Assembly: GCA_015660995.1 (NCBI GenBank)
Contig: JACTUC010000001.1
Coordinates: 62,001 to 126,000 of the forward strand
DNA: 64,000 bases
Reading direction: 5' to 3'
Source of the DNA: Candidatus Methanomethylicaceae archaeon
Lineage (GTDB): Archaea; Thermoproteota; Methanomethylicia; Methanomethylicales; Methanomethylicaceae
The number at the start of each line of letters is the position of its first letter. The stretch's first letter is position 1. This document shows, piece after piece, positions 9,354 through 16,984 of this stretch. Below the pieces are notes generated by a model. It saw only the letters and a list, made by a program, of their open reading frames with translations, made no database searches and had not been told where the DNA came from. A program made the position numbers and the translations under genes.

Positions 9354-9577
9354 ATATCTTGTTTTTATACAGCATACAGCATGGTCGACCATATGAAGTC
9401 AGGAAAGATGCCGTTGAAATGCTACATACTGTAGTCCGGAAATGACATCTATGGGACCCCTATCTGTCTATTTCCTTGCCGTCCAGGCGAATACCTTAGA
9501 ATCTTCAATGATCGCTTCAAAGGCGAATCTAACTTTGCTTTATATTCAGGATTAGCGCATTCTTAATTGTGGTCAGA

Positions 9578-10093
9578 ATGGCAAAGATCCTTATTGTTAT
9601 TGCCGAGAAGGGGTTTCGCGATGAGGAATTCACTGAGCCTTACAAGATTTTAAAAAATGCAGGTCATGCAGTGACGGTAGCGAGTACTTCTGTTGGAGAG
9701 GCCCAAGGTAAGCTAGGGCTGCGGGTCAAGCCTAATGTTTCAATAGACCGCGTAGATCCTTCTCAGTACGACGCAATAGTTGTTGTTGGCGGGCCTGGCA
9801 CACCTGCATATATCTGGCCAAATACTGCTCTCCAGAAAGCCCTTCGAGCGGTTTATGATAAGGGTGGAATAGTTGCTGCCATATGCTTGGCGCCAGTCGT
9901 ACTAGCAAGAGCAGGATTAATCAAAAACAAAAAGTGCACGGTTTTTCCTACAACCGAATCGCTTACAGAAATTAAAGTTGCTGGTGGCCTTCTGCAGGAT
10001 CAACCTGTTGTTGTTGACGGAAGAATTGTAACTGGAAATGGCCCTGATGCTGCAACAACATTCGGAGAGGCGTTGCTTAAACTCTTAAAATAA
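9578..10093 (+). CDS. DJ-1/PfpI family protein
   Basis: A flavodoxin-like DJ-1/PfpI protein of about 171 residues, related to protein deglycases, glyoxalases and the PfpI peptidase. The nucleophile elbow is AICLAPVVLA, with the reactive Cys, and the conserved acidic residue is in DEEFTEP near the N-terminus. A TATA-like TTTATATT at 9539-9546 would start transcription near 9569, where an in-frame GTG stands; translation could be leaderless from that GTG or begin at ATG 9578. Together with the following methyltransferase it has visibly lower G+C and different codon choice from its neighbours. Confidence 0.9.
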   Translation: MAKILIVIAEKGFRDEEFTEPYKILKNAGHAVTVASTSVGEAQGKLGLRVKPNVSIDRVDPSQYDAIVVVGGPGTPAYIWPNTALQKALRAVYDKGGIVAAICLAPVVLARAGLIKNKKCTVFPTTESLTEIKVAGGLLQDQPVVVDGRIVTGNGPDAATTFGEALLKLLK

Positions 10094-10265
10094 ACTCTTT
10101 CACCCTGGTATGAAAAAATAAAAATCACGTGAGGTCAAGCAAAGTATCTATCATGCGAATACTGAAGAGGTTTACATTGCTCCAAGTTCGCGGATTTACG
10201 AGCAGAGTTGGACGAGAGCATCCTTAAATTACGAATAAGGGTTATGAAATATCTGAGTTGGTTCA

Positions 10266-11030
10266 TTGAGCGAACTGAGAGCAAAGGAACCTGACTATGG
10301 CAATTGGGTGTCAATGAAATTACTTTATGTCTCAGGTTTGGTTAGCATTCTTCTTCTCTGCTTTTCTTTTATATTTCGAGCATTCATTGTCGGCGCATTC
10401 CTGTTCATATCGGTGTTAGCCTACTTCGCGTACGCGCGATACAAGTTCTCTCCGCGAGGCGGAAACGTACAAGCTCAAATCCGGGAATTGGTTTTGGACC
10501 GTTTGGATTGGGATGGAGAGGGGAAGGCGCTAGATATAGGGTGCGGAAACGCGCCTCTTACCATAAGGATGGCTAAAAAGTTCCCAAATGCGCATGTTGT
10601 TGGAATAGATTATTGGGGCGGGGTGTGGGAGTACTCAAAAAGTGTCTGCGAAAGAAATGCAGGGATTGCAGGGGTATCTGGTCGAGTAAGCTTCAAAAAA
10701 GCCAGTGCTTCCGTTTTGCCTTTCGAAGATGAGTCAATCAATGCAGCAGTCAGCAACCTCGTTTTTCATGAAGTGAAAGATGCCAAAGACAAACGAGACG
10801 TCATTAAGGAAGCCTTGAGAGTCATCAATAAAGGTGGCAAATTTGCTTTTCAAGATTTGTTTTTGGAGAAGCGAGTGTACGGCGAAGTCGATGATTTGCT
10901 TGAAACAATTAGAGGCTGGGGTATTGAAAGTGTAGACTTTCAGGATACAAGCCATTCAAGCTTTATTCCAAATGCGCTAAGGCTTCCATTTATGGTTGGC
11001 AAAATTGGCATTCTTTACGGGAAGAAATGA
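10266..11030 (+). CDS. Membrane-anchored class I SAM-dependent methyltransferase
   Basis: A 254-residue protein with two N-terminal hydrophobic helices (about residues 18-60) followed by a class I methyltransferase domain. The AdoMet-binding motif I is ALDIGCGNAPLTI, the acidic residue after strand 2 is in VGIDYWGG, and the post-motif region LPFEDESINAAVSNLVFHEV is also typical. The start is TTG 10266; the DYGNWVS stretch just after it is common at the N-terminus of relatives, which supports this start. The substrate is unknown. Base composition matches the preceding DJ-1 gene, suggesting the pair arrived together. Confidence 0.88.
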   Translation: MSELRAKEPDYGNWVSMKLLYVSGLVSILLLCFSFIFRAFIVGAFLFISVLAYFAYARYKFSPRGGNVQAQIRELVLDRLDWDGEGKALDIGCGNAPLTIRMAKKFPNAHVVGIDYWGGVWEYSKSVCERNAGIAGVSGRVSFKKASASVLPFEDESINAAVSNLVFHEVKDAKDKRDVIKEALRVINKGGKFAFQDLFLEKRVYGEVDDLLETIRGWGIESVDFQDTSHSSFIPNALRLPFMVGKIGILYGKK

Positions 11031-11051
11031 CGCTTTCGCTAGCATAATTTT

Positions 11052-11069
11052 ACCAAATTCTTTTTTGGT
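11052..11069 (+). terminator. Hairpin terminator after the methyltransferase gene
   Basis: ACCAAA and TTTGGT form a 6-bp inverted repeat around a T-rich loop, 22 bases after the methyltransferase stop. The T-run is in the loop and right arm rather than after it, so termination is likely but not certain. Confidence 0.4.
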
Positions 11070-11216
11070 CAGATTAAAAGGCGTTTACAGATTTGCAATC
11101 AGTATTAAATGGCGAATTCTTATACCCAAAGCTTAACGTATTTCCGTACGCGCAATAATGGAGATCTATCTGTTGTTGAAAAATCCGTTATTTGTCTAGA
11201 TCTAATGATGCAGTAA

Positions 11217-11831
11217 TTACTTCAAACCATCTAATCCTTGCACCTCTCTTTTCTGAAGTCCCGCAGTCCTCGACAGTGGCCTCCCTGAATCAGTCAGTAC
11301 CAACGCCACTAGGATTTCATTAGGTTTAGGCGCATCTGGCAAGCTTACAGTCATCGTGTCAAAGTGCGAAACAACCCAAATCGCTCGTTTAAAAACTATG
11401 GGCACATCGATGCCTGTCCCCATTGCTCCCATCTTGATGGTTGAAGGGATTATGGCCTTGCAATAATCCACGCCACCTAAAGCCCTCCTGACCGGTGCCC
11501 CAAACCTTGGGTGCGTTATGGCGTGGGGATGCTCGACCTCCCCGTCAATCCCGACTATGGCACCCTTCCCGTACCCATCTATCATCTCCTTTGCATCATT
11601 CGGGTTCACGTTGAGCGCCTTGAGCGCCTTCTCCACAAGTAGCCCTCCCAGCCTTTCCCCATAATCGAAAAGCAGGCTAAGGTCCTCCACATATCTGCCG
11701 GCGAATGGGTTCTTTATCACTGCAATAGCAGCGCCCTTCCTTGCCGGTCTTTCGAGCTTCTTGTCCGCTTCCATCAGCGTCTCTTCAATGACAGTAACGA
11801 TTTTGCGTACGACCATATCCTGCACGCTCAT
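11217..11831 (-). CDS. Amino acid synthesis family protein (DUF1185)
   Basis: A 204-residue member of the family labelled amino acid synthesis (DUF1185), known mainly from bacteria and of uncertain biochemistry. Conserved stretches are RKIVTVIEETLMEADK near the N-terminus, AVIKNPFAGRYVEDL, GYGKGAIVGIDGEVEHPHA, FGAPVRRALGG and IPSTIKMGAMGTGIDVP. The ATG at 11831 is preceded by GGTG at good spacing. A zinc-ribbon protein gene lies just upstream on the same strand. The family call is confident; the function is not. Confidence 0.82.
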   Translation of the reverse strand: MSVQDMVVRKIVTVIEETLMEADKKLERPARKGAAIAVIKNPFAGRYVEDLSLLFDYGERLGGLLVEKALKALNVNPNDAKEMIDGYGKGAIVGIDGEVEHPHAITHPRFGAPVRRALGGVDYCKAIIPSTIKMGAMGTGIDVPIVFKRAIWVVSHFDTMTVSLPDAPKPNEILVALVLTDSGRPLSRTAGLQKREVQGLDGLK

Positions 11832-11888
11832 GAAAACACCATCTTACATTTAGCTGAATTGAAAATTAAGGCTTTGGATTCCCTCATC

Positions 11889-12281
11889 CTAGGCAACGGG
11901 CATATAGGATTGCGAGCCGCAATAAGGGCACTCGCTGAAGTCTTTGGTGAACTCCTTGCCGCATTTGTTGCACTTCATAAAATACGATTTCGGGATCTCC
12001 CTTTGCATAACAGCCCTGTTGCTGGTTTCGCCGATGTCTTCATGCGAACCCTCTTCCAGTTTCCTTACGACAACTGCAATCCCTTTGACCTCAGTGCCCC
12101 CAGTCAAGACAATGGATCTTGCTTTTACAGCGCCTGTATTGGGGATTATTGCTACGACTTCCTCATCAGAGTCTAGGCTATCCAAAAATGCCAAAAAGTC
12201 CTGGAGGTCCTTTTCAAAGTCCTCAATCCTGCAGTAATATATCTTCCATCCTGTTCCTTCATACTCTGATGTGAACGCCAT
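11889..12281 (-). CDS. Unknown protein with C-terminal zinc ribbon
   Basis: A 130-residue protein I cannot assign. About 95 residues form a small alpha/beta domain with hydrophobic strands (EVVAIIPNTGA, VKGIAVVVRKL). The C-terminus is a clear zinc ribbon: CNKCGKEF, then CPYCGSQ after about ten residues. Such ribbons often mediate RNA or protein contacts. It ends 57 bases before the start of the DUF1185 gene and is probably cotranscribed with it. The region upstream is shared with the ACAAGT repeat cluster that precedes the divergent gene at 12421. Confidence 0.7.
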   Translation of the reverse strand: MAFTSEYEGTGWKIYYCRIEDFEKDLQDFLAFLDSLDSDEEVVAIIPNTGAVKARSIVLTGGTEVKGIAVVVRKLEEGSHEDIGETSNRAVMQREIPKSYFMKCNKCGKEFTKDFSECPYCGSQSYMPVA

Positions 12282-12350
12282 CCTTTATCGGTAAAAAATT
12301 AACCGCTAACGTTTTAAGCTTATTTATTCCCTTCATAAATTCGATGTTTG

Positions 12351-12419
12351 ACAAGTTTTACTTGTTAACAAAAAGCATAAATACTGCAAAATACTTGTAA
12401 ATAGCAAGTAATAACAAGT
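12351..12419. promoter_or_regulatory. Cluster of ACAAGT/ACTTGT inverted repeats around a promoter
   Basis: Five copies of ACAAGT or its complement (one imperfect) lie in 69 bases: ACAAGT-TTT-ACTTGT (12351-12365, perfect inverted repeat), ACTTGT-AAATA-GCAAGT (12393-12409, one mismatch) and a further ACAAGT (12414-12419). A TATA-like CATAAATAC at about 12376 lies between the first two, so the repeats bracket the core promoter of the gene at 12421 and cover its expected transcription start. This is the arrangement expected of a repressor operator. Confidence 0.6.
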
Positions 12420-12420
12420 T

Positions 12421-12915
12421 TTGGCGATAGAAATGTCTGAAAAAAGTGAGCTCAAAATAAGGCTGCAGCTCCTCGAAGGTGATGCAGTGAAAGAGACCCA
12501 CGACTACAACGTTGATGATAGGGAGAGGGCACTCTCGATATTCACTTCAGTACAAAAGAGGATCAACAGGAAGCTGGGTAGCCATGAAGACTTAGAGAGC
12601 TGGGGCAGATGGGACAACTGGCGCAAATTCTATGGCAGGAACTCTGACTACGGTAACATGATGGTTGAGGCGCTGCAAAAGAGGAAGATAGACTCTCCCG
12701 ATAAGGCGCTCTACGCACAGGACATCGCTAAGGCAGTGCTAGAGGATGGGCTCACGAAGGATGAGTTCAGCGAGTTCTTCTCTCGGCGGATCGGTCCACG
12801 CCACGTCATTGGCAGGATGAGCCAGGGTCTATCGCGAGTGGCGCTCAAGCTCGAGGCTCAGGGTGAGTTAAAATCGATAGGCGAGACTGGGCAGAAGCGG
12901 TACTTCCTAGCCTAA
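12421..12915 (+). CDS. Unknown protein with possible winged-helix C-terminus
   Basis: A 164-residue protein I do not recognise. The first 60 residues are a charged alpha/beta segment with a conserved-looking WGRWDNWRKFYGR patch. The last 80 residues (ALYAQDIAKAVL, RMSQGLSRVALKLEAQG, then ELKSIGETGQKRYFL) look like a winged-helix fold, with two helices and a beta hairpin at the end. Translation starts at TTG 12421 or ATG 12433. The ACAAGT repeat cluster over its promoter suggests autoregulation; that is inference only. Confidence 0.65.
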   Translation: MAIEMSEKSELKIRLQLLEGDAVKETHDYNVDDRERALSIFTSVQKRINRKLGSHEDLESWGRWDNWRKFYGRNSDYGNMMVEALQKRKIDSPDKALYAQDIAKAVLEDGLTKDEFSEFFSRRIGPRHVIGRMSQGLSRVALKLEAQGELKSIGETGQKRYFLA

Positions 12916-12975
12916 CCCTTCCCTTTTTTAATATTAAGAGTTGTCAAATAAAAGAACAGGCAGGAATTAAAAAAG

Positions 12976-13602
12976 ATGACCTCTGCTGATCCCCTGAAGA
13001 ATATGGCAACTGCTATTCTGTCCGGAAATGGAAGCAAGGGGCTCGATTCAGCCAACAAGGCCCTTGCCGATGGCTTTTCAATCGATGACATCATAACTAA
13101 TGGCGTACTCAGCGCGTGGAAGGACTTCTGCGACTGGTACACCCGCGACCCGATGGGCTCACTGAAGGCATGGATGGACTGCGTCAACGCGACGCAGAAG
13201 ATCCTCAAACTGCTCGACTCAACGGTCAATGTGCAACCAAAGCCTCCCTTCTCTGTCATAGTCGCTACCGTTAAAGCTGAGGGACATACACTGATGAGGG
13301 ATATCCTGGCTCTGATGCTGAAGTCTAGAGGTTTGAAGGTCTATACCTCAAGGAGGGGCGTGCTTGTGGAGGACTTGGGTGAGCCTCTTTCTGACAGTTC
13401 GCTGAAATTCGTGGTCCTTTCCTGCATCGAGGATCAATCAAAACCTAACCTGGAAAAGCTTGTCAAGGGCATCAGAGCGAAAAGACCCGATATGCGAATC
13501 ATTGCGGGTGGCCCCCTTGCAGAGCTATCAGGTGCTGACATGGTGATAGCAGATCCTGTAAGGGTTTACGACACCTTAATGCATCTTGCCAAGAGTGGCT
13601 GA
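12976..13602 (+). CDS. Corrinoid-protein-like B12-binding protein
   Basis: A 208-residue protein with the two-domain layout of methyltransferase corrinoid proteins (MtaC/MtbC/MtmC type): an N-terminal helical bundle (about 1-85) and a Rossmann-like B12-binding domain. The cobalt-ligand motif, normally DxHxxG, reads EGHTLM at residues 102-107, so the lower-ligand His104 is kept but the Asp is Glu and the Gly is Met. The AGGPLAEL loop near the C-terminus matches the nucleotide-tail pocket. No methyltransferase gene (MtaB, MtbA, MttB type) is adjacent. It may carry methyl groups, act as a sensor, or bind another ligand. Confidence 0.8.
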   Translation: MTSADPLKNMATAILSGNGSKGLDSANKALADGFSIDDIITNGVLSAWKDFCDWYTRDPMGSLKAWMDCVNATQKILKLLDSTVNVQPKPPFSVIVATVKAEGHTLMRDILALMLKSRGLKVYTSRRGVLVEDLGEPLSDSSLKFVVLSCIEDQSKPNLEKLVKGIRAKRPDMRIIAGGPLAELSGADMVIADPVRVYDTLMHLAKSG

Positions 13603-13619
13603 TCTCTTCTCATTACTAG

Positions 13620-14111
13620 TCAGTCAAGCTTCTTCCTTCCGAGCGCTCTCTGTACAACCTTCAGCAGGGGTACTCCGACAACGAAACATGCTATGAGTTC
13701 GCCTGCGAGTACTCCTCCATAGATCAACCAAAGCGGAATACCTTCGAAGAAGAGCTGCAAATAGGACCCGACTATCAGTGTCACCACTACAACCGGATAC
13801 ATGGATGCTAAGTACGGGTTCCCCCTGCTGAACTTTGCAGAGAGGATTCCCGCAATGAGGTTTGCAAGTGACCCAAAAATAATGTCCAGTGGACCTAGGG
13901 CATAGTAGGCGTTGGCCACTACTGCACCAAGGAAGAGGCCTATTGCTGAAGGTATTCCGAAAACCATAGCCAGGGGGAGCATGGCGTCGCTCAGCCTTAC
14001 CTGGATAAAACCATAAGTTAATGGTCCCCCGAGGGACGTCTCCACAATCGTTATCACGGCATACAGCGCTGCGAACAATGCTGCCACTGTTATTGCTAAA
14101 CTTCTTCTCAT
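13620..14111 (-). CDS. queT: QueT-type queuosine/archaeosine precursor transporter
   Basis: A 163-residue integral membrane protein of the QueT family, the substrate-binding S component of ECF transporters for queuosine precursors such as preQ0 or preQ1. About six hydrophobic helices are visible, with family stretches AALYAVITIVETSLGG, YGFIQVRLSDAMLPL and LGPLDIIFGSLANLIAGIL. In archaea, imported preQ0 would feed archaeosine formation in tRNA. A Shine-Dalgarno GGGAGG lies nine bases before the ATG and is complementary to a CCUCCC loop in the leader, so translation is probably controlled by RNA structure. No ECF ATPase or T component is in the window. Confidence 0.85.
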   Translation of the reverse strand: MRRSLAITVAALFAALYAVITIVETSLGGPLTYGFIQVRLSDAMLPLAMVFGIPSAIGLFLGAVVANAYYALGPLDIIFGSLANLIAGILSAKFSRGNPYLASMYPVVVVTLIVGSYLQLFFEGIPLWLIYGGVLAGELIACFVVGVPLLKVVQRALGRKKLD

Positions 14112-14181
14112 CTAAATCAGCCTCCCGACTCCGGGGTTTCTTAAAGGCGGAACGGGTGGGAGGTTCCACTCACCCGCCTCT
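14112..14181 (-). ncRNA. Structured 5' leader of queT, candidate riboswitch
   Basis: Read on the minus strand. A TATA-like TTTATAAGG (14203-14211) would start the transcript near 14181, giving a leader of about 70 bases. GUGGAAC (14163-14169) pairs with GUUCCGC (14147-14153), 7 bp with one G-U. The 9-base loop between them contains CUCCC, and with its closing C gives CCUCCC (14158-14163), perfectly complementary to the Shine-Dalgarno GGGAGG (14121-14126). The loop and ribosome site can therefore form a pseudoknot that hides the site. A competing stem GGGUG/CACCC and a small CCCG/CGGG hairpin at the ribosome site provide alternative folds. The gene controlled suggests a deazapurine ligand. Confidence 0.55.
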
Positions 14182-14354
14182 GCGAGGAGAGACGATTGTA
14201 AACCTTATAAACTTTTCATCAAAATCATCCTTCCTTAAGGAAAACTTCTGGAATATCTCCCCTGTTCATCCGAGCTAATCCTCTCCGCTTCTTCGAATTT
14301 TTGAAAACATTATGCTTTTATCACGTTTGCAACAATTAGTGAGCGGTGATTTAG

Positions 14355-15509
14355 CTGTCGTTCGCGCAGCGCATTATTGATCTCAAGGAGTCAGGCACCC
14401 TGAAGGTTCTTGACAAGGTGAGAGAGCTCCAGGCGAGGGGCGTCAACATAATACAGCTTGACGTGGGAGAGCCAGACTTCGCCACGCCGGGCAATGTCAT
14501 CAATGCAGCTGAGAGGGCAATGGAAACGGGGTTCACACACTACACGCCAAGTGCAGGCATACCCGAGTTAAGGGAGGCGGTCGCCGAAAAGCTCCGCATA
14601 AATAACCACCTCGACGTCAAGAAGGAGAATGTCGTAATCACGCCAGGCTCGAAGCAGGCGCTCTTTTATGCAGTGATGGCGCTTGTTGACGAGGGAGACG
14701 AGGTAATAATACCGACTCCCGCGTGGCCGTCCTATATGGAGATGGTCACTCTCGCTGGCGGGAAGGTGAAGGAGATCCCATCATCGTACGGCTTCCAACT
14801 CGACATCGAAGCTCTCAAGAGCGCCCTGAGCGACAAGACAAAAATGATCATCGTGAATTCACCATGCAACCCGACGGGGTACGTCGCGAACGAAAAGGAA
14901 CTCAAGGCGATAGCTGACATCGCGAAGGAGCACAGCATTTACGTCCTGTCGGATGAGATATACGAGAGGCTGATCTACGAAGGGGACCACGTGAGCATTG
15001 GCTCGTTCCCTGGCATGGACGAGCTTGTGATTACAGTCAACGGGTTCTCAAAGGCCTATGCAATGACCGGCTGGAGGTTGGGCTACATCGCAGCCTGCAA
15101 AACTATCATTTCAGCGGTCACGAAACTCCAGCAGCACTCTGCAAGCCAAGCCGCGTCGTTCGTCCAGAAGGCAGGGCTGGAAGCGCTTAAGCCAGAGACG
15201 GCTGTGAAGCCCATGGTCAAGGAGTTCAAAACTAGGAGGAACTATATATGCAATGAACTGAAGAAGATGAAAGTCTTCGACTTTCGTGTGCCGGCAGGAG
15301 CATTCTACATCTTCCCGGATGTATCGAAGACGGGAATGAACGGTGACAAATTCTGTGACCTTCTGCTCGACAAGGGCGTCAGCACAACGCCAGGTGAGGC
15401 ATTCGGGGGCTTTGGCTGGAACATACGCATTTCATACGCCAACTCGATGGAGAACCTGAAGGAAGCGGTCTCCCGCATGGAGACTGTGGTCGAGTCATTG
15501 AAAGCTTAA
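14355..15509 (+). CDS. Class I/II PLP-dependent aminotransferase (AspC-like)
   Basis: A cytosolic aminotransferase of about 384 residues with fold-type I features: IIQLDVGEPDFATP near the N-terminus, NSPCNPTGYVA, the DEIYERLIY cofactor aspartate, SKAYAMTGWRLGY with the Schiff-base lysine, and an Arg close to the C-terminus in WNIRISYAN. Substrates are probably aspartate, aromatic or branched amino acids. The conserved N-terminal stretch (RIIDLKESGTLKVLDKV) begins right after an in-frame TAG at 14352 and has no ATG, GTG or TTG until GTG 14418, which would remove 21 residues. CTG 14355, preceded by GGTGAT, is my preferred start; a frameshift from GTG 14339 is the alternative. Confidence 0.88.
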   Translation: MSFAQRIIDLKESGTLKVLDKVRELQARGVNIIQLDVGEPDFATPGNVINAAERAMETGFTHYTPSAGIPELREAVAEKLRINNHLDVKKENVVITPGSKQALFYAVMALVDEGDEVIIPTPAWPSYMEMVTLAGGKVKEIPSSYGFQLDIEALKSALSDKTKMIIVNSPCNPTGYVANEKELKAIADIAKEHSIYVLSDEIYERLIYEGDHVSIGSFPGMDELVITVNGFSKAYAMTGWRLGYIAACKTIISAVTKLQQHSASQAASFVQKAGLEALKPETAVKPMVKEFKTRRNYICNELKKMKVFDFRVPAGAFYIFPDVSKTGMNGDKFCDLLLDKGVSTTPGEAFGGFGWNIRISYANSMENLKEAVSRMETVVESLKA

Positions 15510-15569
15510 TCTTATGGACTGAATTTGCAGAGGAAACGAAGAAAAATGAATTAAAGGCAAAGTGAGACG

Positions 15570-16307
15570 ATGGACGAGACCCTGAGGAACCCGCATAGGC
15601 GGAAGCTGTTGGAGATGCTCTCCACGAAGAAAGCAGCGACCCCCAAGGAGATGGCGGACGAGCTCCAGATAGGCGTCACCACGGTCTACTATCACCTTGA
15701 GATGATGAAAGGTTACGTGGTGAAGACCCAACGCGGGGAATACGCCCTAACAGAGAAGGGCCTCGCGCTCTACCGAGAGACGCTTCAGGCGGACATGTCA
15801 ACTAAGACGCCAGTCAGCAGATTCATGCCCTATAGCATATTCGTGAGGCAGGTCTCCAAACCCCTTGTTTTTTTGCCACTGAGCATAGCTATTGCAACCC
15901 TCGAATATTACCTCTGCCAAACTTACTACTTTGCTCCGCTCCTGCTGGGATACACTGCCTTCATCGACACAGCTATGTTACCAGTCTATTACGTCGGGAA
16001 CATTGTTGTGCTCTTCATGATCTTTGAAGCTTCCTCATTCATCCTAACGCGCAGGTTCGGCGGCGAACTAGCGCTCTTCAACGGCATAATAGTCTCGAGG
16101 CTCCCGCTGATGCTTGCTCTCCTGGTACCAGTTTTTGGGTTGACCTCGTCGAACTCGTGGATAATCGCCCTTGCCATTGGTCAGCTGTTATGCATTGCTC
16201 TTCTCTCTGTTTACATATCGCTATCTAAGGGGATAAAGCAAGAAGTTCCAATCATAATCTGCCTCATGGTGCTTTACTTCAACCTTCTCTTCTACGTGAT
16301 GATCTGA
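15570..16307 (+). CDS. Membrane-tethered winged-helix transcription regulator
   Basis: A 245-residue protein with an ArsR-like winged-helix domain at residues 1-75 (NPHRRKLLEML, TPKEMADELQIGVTTVYYHL as the recognition region, then a wing) and five or six hydrophobic helices from about residue 95 to the end. The arrangement is that of one-component membrane regulators common in archaea, in which the membrane part may sense a signal. It starts with ATG 61 bases after the aminotransferase and may be cotranscribed. No ligand-binding motif is visible in the membrane part. Confidence 0.8.
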   Translation: MDETLRNPHRRKLLEMLSTKKAATPKEMADELQIGVTTVYYHLEMMKGYVVKTQRGEYALTEKGLALYRETLQADMSTKTPVSRFMPYSIFVRQVSKPLVFLPLSIAIATLEYYLCQTYYFAPLLLGYTAFIDTAMLPVYYVGNIVVLFMIFEASSFILTRRFGGELALFNGIIVSRLPLMLALLVPVFGLTSSNSWIIALAIGQLLCIALLSVYISLSKGIKQEVPIIICLMVLYFNLLFYVMI

Positions 16308-16344
16308 GTTCTCTACAATGCACCCAAATAGGCAGCGCCGCGTT

Positions 16345-16770
16345 CTATTTTCTCTCTGGTATGGTGTGGATCTCGATAACGTAATTATCGGGGTCGCAGT
16401 ACGAGACAGCGTAGTATCCTGGAACAAACTCGGGGTACTCTGCAGGGGCGAAGAGGGGCTCAAATCCGCCCTTCTTCATCGTGTCAGCAACCTTGTCCAC
16501 CGATGCCTTGTCGGAGACGAAGAACGCCACATGCTCAGCGACCACCATCTCCTCGCCCGTGGGAGGCAGGCGCTTGATCCTCGGTGTCTTGCCTTCGGAG
16601 ATCCAAACCTGAAAATTCTTGTTTCCCATGCCCAGACCCCCGTTCTCATCCATTATTATCTTGCAGCCAAGGGCCTTGAGAAGAGTCTCGTAGAATTTCC
16701 TGGATTTCTTGAGACTAGAAACCTCGATGCCTAAATGACCTATTATCGCCCTAAACTCTTTCTTTGGCAT
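16345..16770 (-). CDS. VOC-superfamily (glyoxalase/dioxygenase fold) protein
   Basis: A 141-residue protein with the two beta-alpha-beta-beta-beta modules of the vicinal oxygen chelate fold. The metal-ligand positions are visible as His in IIGHLGIEV, His in VAEHVAFFV and Glu in YVIEIHT at the end; the second acidic site may be the QVWIS strand. Members include glyoxalase I, methylmalonyl-CoA epimerase and resistance proteins. It converges with the regulator gene, 37 bases apart. The specific reaction is unknown. Confidence 0.82.
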   Translation of the reverse strand: MPKKEFRAIIGHLGIEVSSLKKSRKFYETLLKALGCKIIMDENGGLGMGNKNFQVWISEGKTPRIKRLPPTGEEMVVAEHVAFFVSDKASVDKVADTMKKGGFEPLFAPAEYPEFVPGYYAVSYCDPDNYVIEIHTIPERK

Positions 16771-16984
16771 AGATTATCACTATTCAACATTCTTCACAAG
16801 ATGCAAATAAGAATAATCATCCGAGCGCCACTCGAGTGCTAAGGGGCATTCATTGCCAATTGTTACCAGATGTATGATTATACACGAAATGATAACCAAA
16901 GTTGGAACTGCTATGGCTAAAGAAAAAACTGACTAACTGAATAAGAATTAAAATAGATCAAGAAAAAGGAAACATGCTGGGTTT

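Noticed and set aside
9381-9558. Frame MVDHMKSGKMPLKCYIL, a TAG, then about 40 further codons
   Set aside because: The TATA-like site is too close to its ATG, no motif is recognisable, and the stop is in frame. The 215-base gap shows nothing else convincing.
16858-16867. 10-base palindrome CACTCGAGTG in the VOC upstream region (near 16830)
   Set aside because: Short, not flanked by other symmetry and not at a clear promoter position; likely chance.
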